From the NCBI GenBank assembly GCA_015056885.1, contig SVFL01000007.1:1-64000 (forward strand): 64,000 bases of DNA, read 5' to 3'. The notes below the pieces were generated by a model. The model did no database searches. It worked only from the letters and a program-made list of their open reading frames with translations, and was not told where the DNA came from. Below are positions 59,025-64,000 of this stretch, piece after piece (position 1 is the stretch's first letter; each line of letters starts with the position of its first letter). Both the position numbers and the translations under genes were made by a program. The DNA is from Lachnospiraceae bacterium (lineage in GTDB: Bacteria; Bacillota; Clostridia; Lachnospirales; Lachnospiraceae).

Positions 59025-59822
59025 TTAGAAATAACTGTTATAAAGATTACCTGTATTTAAAACAGAATTATAATCTCCATTCACAGTATATGTAGCTGCC
59101 TTGGATGCCTCACGCTCCGCAGAGAAATTAATCAAGGACGCCTGCGCAGATGTCTGATAACCATAGGAACCGGTCCCGTTAAACAATGATTTCACACTAT
59201 TCATATCCGCTTTCATAAAAGCATCCTTATTAACAGAAAGCTTGCCATCTTCGCCTACCGTGATACCAATCTTAGCGAGGGACTTCTCATTAGCCAATGT
59301 GGTGTTATTCATAGTATTAACACGATTGGTTACCGTCGAATTATCTGCAGAATTTGCAGCATCCAAAACTGCATTATAATCCTCTGCGAATGCACTTACT
59401 GCCTTATAAATTGCAGCGGTATCATACCCTTTCCCGGTAATTTCCATACCATTTTCATCCTTAGTAGTAATCTCCTTCTGTTTAAACAGAGACTTACTTC
59501 CGGTTTCCATAAGCGCATCTGCAGACTCCTTCAAGGTATCTGTTGCAGTCTGAACCTTATTGAGTTTCTGTGCATCCTCCTTGGTCACAACTTCTACAGA
59601 GGAATCTTTCTGCTCCGCAAGATTCTTAAGCTTACTATTGCCATCCTCCGCATAATACGCTTTCAAAAGCTTGCCGTAGCTGCCTGTCTTAATACTGGAA
59701 TAATCGGTCAAAAGACTTGTCAGACTTGCAAGACTGTTGGAACCGTTATTCTTATTGGAATTCAGCGAAGAAAACAAATAGGAATAATCATTCTTCATAT
59801 TCATATTGAAATTAATACCCAT
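59025..59822 (-). CDS. FliD/flagellar-cap-like hypothetical protein
   Basis: C-terminal pattern LAKIGITVGEDGKLSVNKDAFMKADMNSVKSLFNG typical of FliD C-terminal domains. Confidence 0.6.
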   Translation of the reverse strand: MGINFNMNMKNDYSYLFSSLNSNKNNGSNSLASLTSLLTDYSSIKTGSYGKLLKAYYAEDGNSKLKNLAEQKDSSVEVVTKEDAQKLNKVQTATDTLKESADALMETGSKSLFKQKEITTKDENGMEITGKGYDTAAIYKAVSAFAEDYNAVLDAANSADNSTVTNRVNTMNNTTLANEKSLAKIGITVGEDGKLSVNKDAFMKADMNSVKSLFNGTGSYGYQTSAQASLINFSAEREASKAATYTVNGDYNSVLNTGNLYNSYF

Positions 59823-59966
59823 CTCACTACCTCCTTGTATGATAGCATCTTGCTACAAAACAGGGCATCCGTGCCCAACATCCATTTCCTCACTTATATT
59901 ATAGCATAAAAGCCTAAAAAAACAAGCCCTCGCCGCATAAAACCGCCCATTTTGCTACACTTTCTG

Positions 59967-61466
59967 CTATTCCCAGTTCCTTACAGCCTCCATATAATAC
60001 TCTATCATCCTAGGTCTGGAAAGACCATTAATCTCAACATTTGCCGCCAACTCATCTTTTCCAAAACAAAATAGTGCTTCCACGTTGTTCTCATCAAGAT
60101 ACCGGGTCTCTACATCCAATTGAAACACATCATCCATTTCTTTTTTTGACGCAAGATTAAAGCCCCAATCTCCAAATGCCGGCACCTGCAAATGATAGGG
60201 TTTCACAAAGAATCCTTCACTTTCCAGTGTTTTATTCACACACCAAAAAGCTTTTGATGCATAATAGGGACTGGTAGACTGCACTGTCATAATACCGTTT
60301 TCTGTCAGAGAATTGCCACACAAACGATAAAACACATTCGTATATAGCTTATTCAATGCTTCATTATTGGGGTCCGGCAAATCTACAATAATCACATCAA
60401 AAGGCTCTGTATTGTTTTCCAGGAATTTATAAGCATCCTGAATTACAATTGTCAGTCTGTCGCTTTTTAAAGAATTATCATTTAACTTATTAATATTCTT
60501 ATTTTCACTGCAAATTCGAATCATTTCTTCATCCAAATCCACAAGTGTAATATGCGTATCTTCATATTTGAGCAGTTCGCGGACAGCCATACCGTCTCCT
60601 CCGCCCAGCACCAACACCCTGTCTTTTTTCTCCGCTTTTGCCATGGGAACATGTACCAATGCCTCATGATAACGATACTCATCCATAGAACAAAACTGAA
60701 TATTTCCGTCAATATAAAGGCGCACGTCATCCCGGTGTTTCGTCATAACAATATGCTGATATTTGGTATGTTCCGACAAAATAACATTATCACGATACAG
60801 ACCATTCTCGATATAATTTGAAATATTCTCAGAAAAAAGCATTCCGATAACCATTCCTGCAAATAATACCGCAGTAGCAATCTTATACCCCCAAACACGC
60901 TTAATTCGTCCGGCATATTTGTAGATAATCAACATAGCCGCAACCAAATTCATAGTACCGGTTAAAAATGCAGTAGCAAAATACCCCAACTGCGGCAACA
61001 AAAGTAAGGGAAATGCAATAGATCCCACCAATCCACCAATATAATCAAAACTGAAAATAGAGGATATGGTTACACGCAGATTTTCCTCATCTCCCTCAAT
61101 AATACGTGTCAAAATAGGGATTTCAGCACCCACAAGAGTTCCAATTATAATAATCTCCAGATACATTACCAGCTGATAACTTTCCAGATATAAATTGGCA
61201 AGAAACAAAATCAAGGCACTAACTCCGCCAATTGCCCCCACTCCTATCTCAATACTCACAAACCAATTAAACAGATTATTCTTCATAAATTTGGAAAGAT
61301 AAGAGCCCAAACCCATGGCGCACATGTACAGTCCAATCGTCACAGAATATTGAAGTGTGCTGTCCCCTACCAGATAGGAACTCACCGCACTGATAATTAA
61401 TTCATAACAAATGGAACACCCTGATATAATCAGGGTGGTCAACATTAATAATTTATAATTTTTCAT
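59967..61466 (-). CDS. speE: Membrane-fused polyamine aminopropyltransferase
   Basis: N-terminal multi-TM domain, then VLVLGGGDGMAVRELLKYEDTHITLVDLDEEMI; start at 61466. Confidence 0.92.
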   Translation of the reverse strand: MKNYKLLMLTTLIISGCSICYELIISAVSSYLVGDSTLQYSVTIGLYMCAMGLGSYLSKFMKNNLFNWFVSIEIGVGAIGGVSALILFLANLYLESYQLVMYLEIIIIGTLVGAEIPILTRIIEGDEENLRVTISSIFSFDYIGGLVGSIAFPLLLLPQLGYFATAFLTGTMNLVAAMLIIYKYAGRIKRVWGYKIATAVLFAGMVIGMLFSENISNYIENGLYRDNVILSEHTKYQHIVMTKHRDDVRLYIDGNIQFCSMDEYRYHEALVHVPMAKAEKKDRVLVLGGGDGMAVRELLKYEDTHITLVDLDEEMIRICSENKNINKLNDNSLKSDRLTIVIQDAYKFLENNTEPFDVIIVDLPDPNNEALNKLYTNVFYRLCGNSLTENGIMTVQSTSPYYASKAFWCVNKTLESEGFFVKPYHLQVPAFGDWGFNLASKKEMDDVFQLDVETRYLDENNVEALFCFGKDELAANVEINGLSRPRMIEYYMEAVRNWE

Positions 61467-61467
61467 A

Positions 61468-61923
61468 TTAGCAAATAACTCCGCTGATAACAATTGCAAG
61501 GCCAACAAAAATGCCAAACACCATGATACCTGCAGCAACATTGCCTCTTCCGATTTCATCATTCAAACGATACTTTTTATTGATAATATCTACAATAAAA
61601 TAACCCAGAATAAAAAATACTGTACCTATTACAAAATAAAGAGCACTGCTCAACATACCGGTAAGCAATGTTTCCTCTACCGCTTCCATTGTCGGTGACA
61701 TAATCGCTGCACGAAGAATGATACCAATACCAATAAAGGAACCTGCCGTAAGCCAGCCTACCGCCTGATTTCCTTTCTGTATCTCAGCAGGGAAATCACA
61801 AGGCACAAGTAAATCTATCAACCAGTTTCCCAACATCATCAATAAAATACCCAAAAAAGAATACGCCGCTACTACTAAGATTTCACTTATAATTTCCATA
61901 TCATTGTCTCCTTGTATTAACAA
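61468..61923 (-). CDS. DUF350 membrane protein
   Basis: GNQAVGWLTAGSFIGIGIILRAAI and GNVAAGIMVFGIFVGLAIVISGVI repeats. Confidence 0.9.
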   Translation of the reverse strand: MLIQGDNDMEIISEILVVAAYSFLGILLMMLGNWLIDLLVPCDFPAEIQKGNQAVGWLTAGSFIGIGIILRAAIMSPTMEAVEETLLTGMLSSALYFVIGTVFFILGYFIVDIINKKYRLNDEIGRGNVAAGIMVFGIFVGLAIVISGVIC

Positions 61924-61949
61924 ATATTTTATGTATCATTACTGATTTT

Positions 61950-63092
61950 TTACTTACCACTACTGATTCCACCACCGGAAGAAGTTCTTGTACTGGTACT
62001 TGTCTGCCTTACAGAAGAAGAATATGTCCTGTAAGTGTCCGAACTGTTCGGAGTAATCGTAGAATCTGTATACGTTGTGTATGGTGACGAATATTTATCA
62101 TATTTTGTAGAATCAGACTTATAACCTCTGGAATAATAATATCTTCTGTAGTATCTGCTACTGTGACTTCTTCCGCGATAAACGTCTGAATCATTGGAAT
62201 ATGCATATTCTCTGGAGGAAATCTGCACTAAAACTTCGTCATCCTCCGACTCGTAAATATAACAATATTCTTTCTCGGTAAGGATTCCGATACTATTATC
62301 TCCATCCTCTGTATTCTGCTGCACATCATCTGTTTTACCGTCAATAGCTCTAATAATATCTTTTGCTGTAGAATCAATCGTCAGGGATGATTTATATACA
62401 TCTGCATTCTTACCTGTTTTGCCGGTAATTGAAGTTTTGTACTCATAAACCGTTGACTTTTCCAAATACTTGGATATCTTTGGTGTACTACTTATATTAT
62501 TTGACAAAATAGAAACTAATCCAAATATAATAAAGACCACTACACCAATTGCTGCAATAACGGAATTATTATTCCTTGAATATCCGCTATAGGAGCTGCC
62601 ACCATAGGAAGTGCCACTATAACCGGAAGAGGAATAACCACTACTTTGAAAACCATTCGTCTGATATCCTCCTGTTCCGGATGACAGATACTCTACCTCG
62701 TTTTCATCCAGATAATATCCTTTCGAAAACTCCTCTCCATCATCCCATACCTCAGAAGAAATAATGAACTCCTCTGTGGGATCTTCGTATTCTGTAAAGC
62801 TGGCACTGTCTCCCTTTGAAACATCCACATCACCCCATGCACCGTCAACTACTTCCACGCCTTTGTCTACCACATGATAGCCACCTGTGGATACATTGTG
62901 AACCACTGTGGAAAGTGAATATTCTGCATAAGATGCATCATAACTCAACCATTTCTCACCACTGCCCTGATTCGGTCTGATTTTGTACTCGAACCATGTA
63001 CAATTGTCATTTAGATTTCGGTATAAAATTTTACCTGTTACACGATAAATGTCACCATCTACCCGTAGTGTATCACCTAATTGATACTCCAC
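61950..63092 (-). CDS. DUF4178 domain protein with TM and Ser/Tyr-rich C-terminus
   Basis: LGDTLRVDGDIYRVTGKILYRN...WFEYKI N-terminal domain. Confidence 0.85.
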   Translation of the reverse strand: MEYQLGDTLRVDGDIYRVTGKILYRNLNDNCTWFEYKIRPNQGSGEKWLSYDASYAEYSLSTVVHNVSTGGYHVVDKGVEVVDGAWGDVDVSKGDSASFTEYEDPTEEFIISSEVWDDGEEFSKGYYLDENEVEYLSSGTGGYQTNGFQSSGYSSSGYSGTSYGGSSYSGYSRNNNSVIAAIGVVVFIIFGLVSILSNNISSTPKISKYLEKSTVYEYKTSITGKTGKNADVYKSSLTIDSTAKDIIRAIDGKTDDVQQNTEDGDNSIGILTEKEYCYIYESEDDEVLVQISSREYAYSNDSDVYRGRSHSSRYYRRYYYSRGYKSDSTKYDKYSSPYTTYTDSTITPNSSDTYRTYSSSVRQTSTSTRTSSGGGISSGK

Positions 63093-63094
63093 TC

Positions 63095-63439
63095 TTAATT
63101 CCTCCCTCCTATATCTCTTTTGAACCCATTGACTGTATGCCTCTTGGCACCAAAGGCTTCTTTCAGCTTCTCTGCGATTTCCATGGGCAATCCCTCCTTA
63201 CAGGAAAAGATGTCCACCGCCGCATATCCGTACTCAGGCCACGTGTGAATAGAAAAATGTGAGGTAGTAATTACCGCTATGTATGTAATTCCAATAGGTT
63301 GAAACTCATGCACACATTCTTCCACAATTTCCGAACCGATTTCGGCAATCATTCTTCCTGCCAATTCCCGAATTCGTTCCAAATCATTCAATAGGCCTTC
63401 GTCACAGTCATACAGGTCAACCATAAGCTGACTTGCCAT
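63095..63439 (-). CDS. speH: S-adenosylmethionine decarboxylase proenzyme
   Basis: TTSHFSIHTWPEYGYAAVDIFSC pyruvoyl-enzyme signature. Confidence 0.95.
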   Translation of the reverse strand: MASQLMVDLYDCDEGLLNDLERIRELAGRMIAEIGSEIVEECVHEFQPIGITYIAVITTSHFSIHTWPEYGYAAVDIFSCKEGLPMEIAEKLKEAFGAKRHTVNGFKRDIGGRN

Positions 63440-63563
63440 ATATTTATCCCCTCCTCCCGCCTAATTATATATTGTTCGCATCTATTTATCAAGACATCTG
63501 GTATATTTTCCCTACAAAAGAAGCATACTTACCTCAAAATAATGTTTAAAACGGAGGCATAAA

Positions 63564-64000
63564 ATGAAACTTACCATTGAAGAGATACAACAAAACCGGA
63601 TGGCATATCTTGCCGCCGGCTATGAACTCCCCACCTTTGACTATGACACCGTACGTAAAAACACCTATGAATCCCCAAAATGGATTCATTTCGGCCCCGG
63701 TAATCTGTTCAAAGCATTTCCTGCTCACGCAGCCCAAAAACTCCTTAACAACGGACGCATGGATACCGGACTGATTGTAGCAGAAGGATATGACTATGAA
63801 ATCATCGAAAAATCCTCCCGCCCTTTGGACAATCTATCCATTCTGGTGACATTACACACTGACAATACCATGGAAAAAACGGTTATTGCAAGTGTTATGG
63901 AATCCTTAATTCTGGACAGCGACATTTTGCCGGAATTCTCAAGACTTCAAGAGATTTTTGCAAATCCGACTCTTCAGTTGGCCAGCTTTACCATTACTGA
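63564..64000 (+). CDS. Mannitol dehydrogenase family protein, N-terminal part (runs off the window end)
   Basis: IHFGPGNLFKAFPAHAAQKLLNNG...GLIVAEGYD Rossmann-type N-terminus. Confidence 0.85.
   Translation, partial: MKLTIEEIQQNRMAYLAAGYELPTFDYDTVRKNTYESPKWIHFGPGNLFKAFPAHAAQKLLNNGRMDTGLIVAEGYDYEIIEKSSRPLDNLSILVTLHTDNTMEKTVIASVMESLILDSDILPEFSRLQEIFANPTLQLASFTIT

Noticed and set aside
1-64000. CRISPR array
   Set aside because: No regularly spaced repeats of 24-48 nt with unique spacers and no cas genes seen; the only tandem repeats are the 23-bp period pair at 52.3 kb and His-codon repeats.
1-64000. Integrated prophage or conjugative element at the tRNA-Leu genes
   Set aside because: No integrase, phage structural or relaxase genes, and no tRNA-end direct repeats seen; only one IS is adjacent to tRNA-Leu(CAA).

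Overview
The window is a Clostridia/Lachnospiraceae-type chromosomal segment, mostly core genome and mostly on the minus strand. Core blocks include tmcAL, coaE-polA, maf, ppk/ppx, pheA, folate genes (folE, HD, folP, folBK, folC), pyrBI, a two-component system, a ZIP/CobW metal cluster, rnpB, trmK-rpoD-dnaG, dgt and a polyamine cluster (speD-DUF4178-DUF350-speE). RNA genes are two tRNA-Leu and RNase P RNA. One IS1182-type insertion sequence is present, flanked by a directly repeated hairpin. The strongest candidate for an undescribed system is at about 42.1-44.3 kb. It has a stand-alone reverse transcriptase (YSDD, no recognisable intron) preceded by about 280 nt of non-coding, highly structured sequence. 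That leader contains a perfect 16-bp inverted repeat enclosing exactly 132 nt, several inner stem-loops and a 14-bp hairpin next to the RT start. A small uncharacterised gene with a near-consensus promoter sits upstream. The layout resembles retron or DRT-type RT-ncRNA loci, but I could not assign it to a known class. Secondary signals are a structured GC-rich element plus three GATAAAA-type hairpins downstream of dgt, three operator-like repeats on a strong promoter at 58.6 kb, a long leader hairpin before pheA, a frameshifted zinc-ribbon gene, and a CobW GTPase with a very long His/Cys-rich insert. All functional calls come from reading protein motifs by eye; no searches were run.
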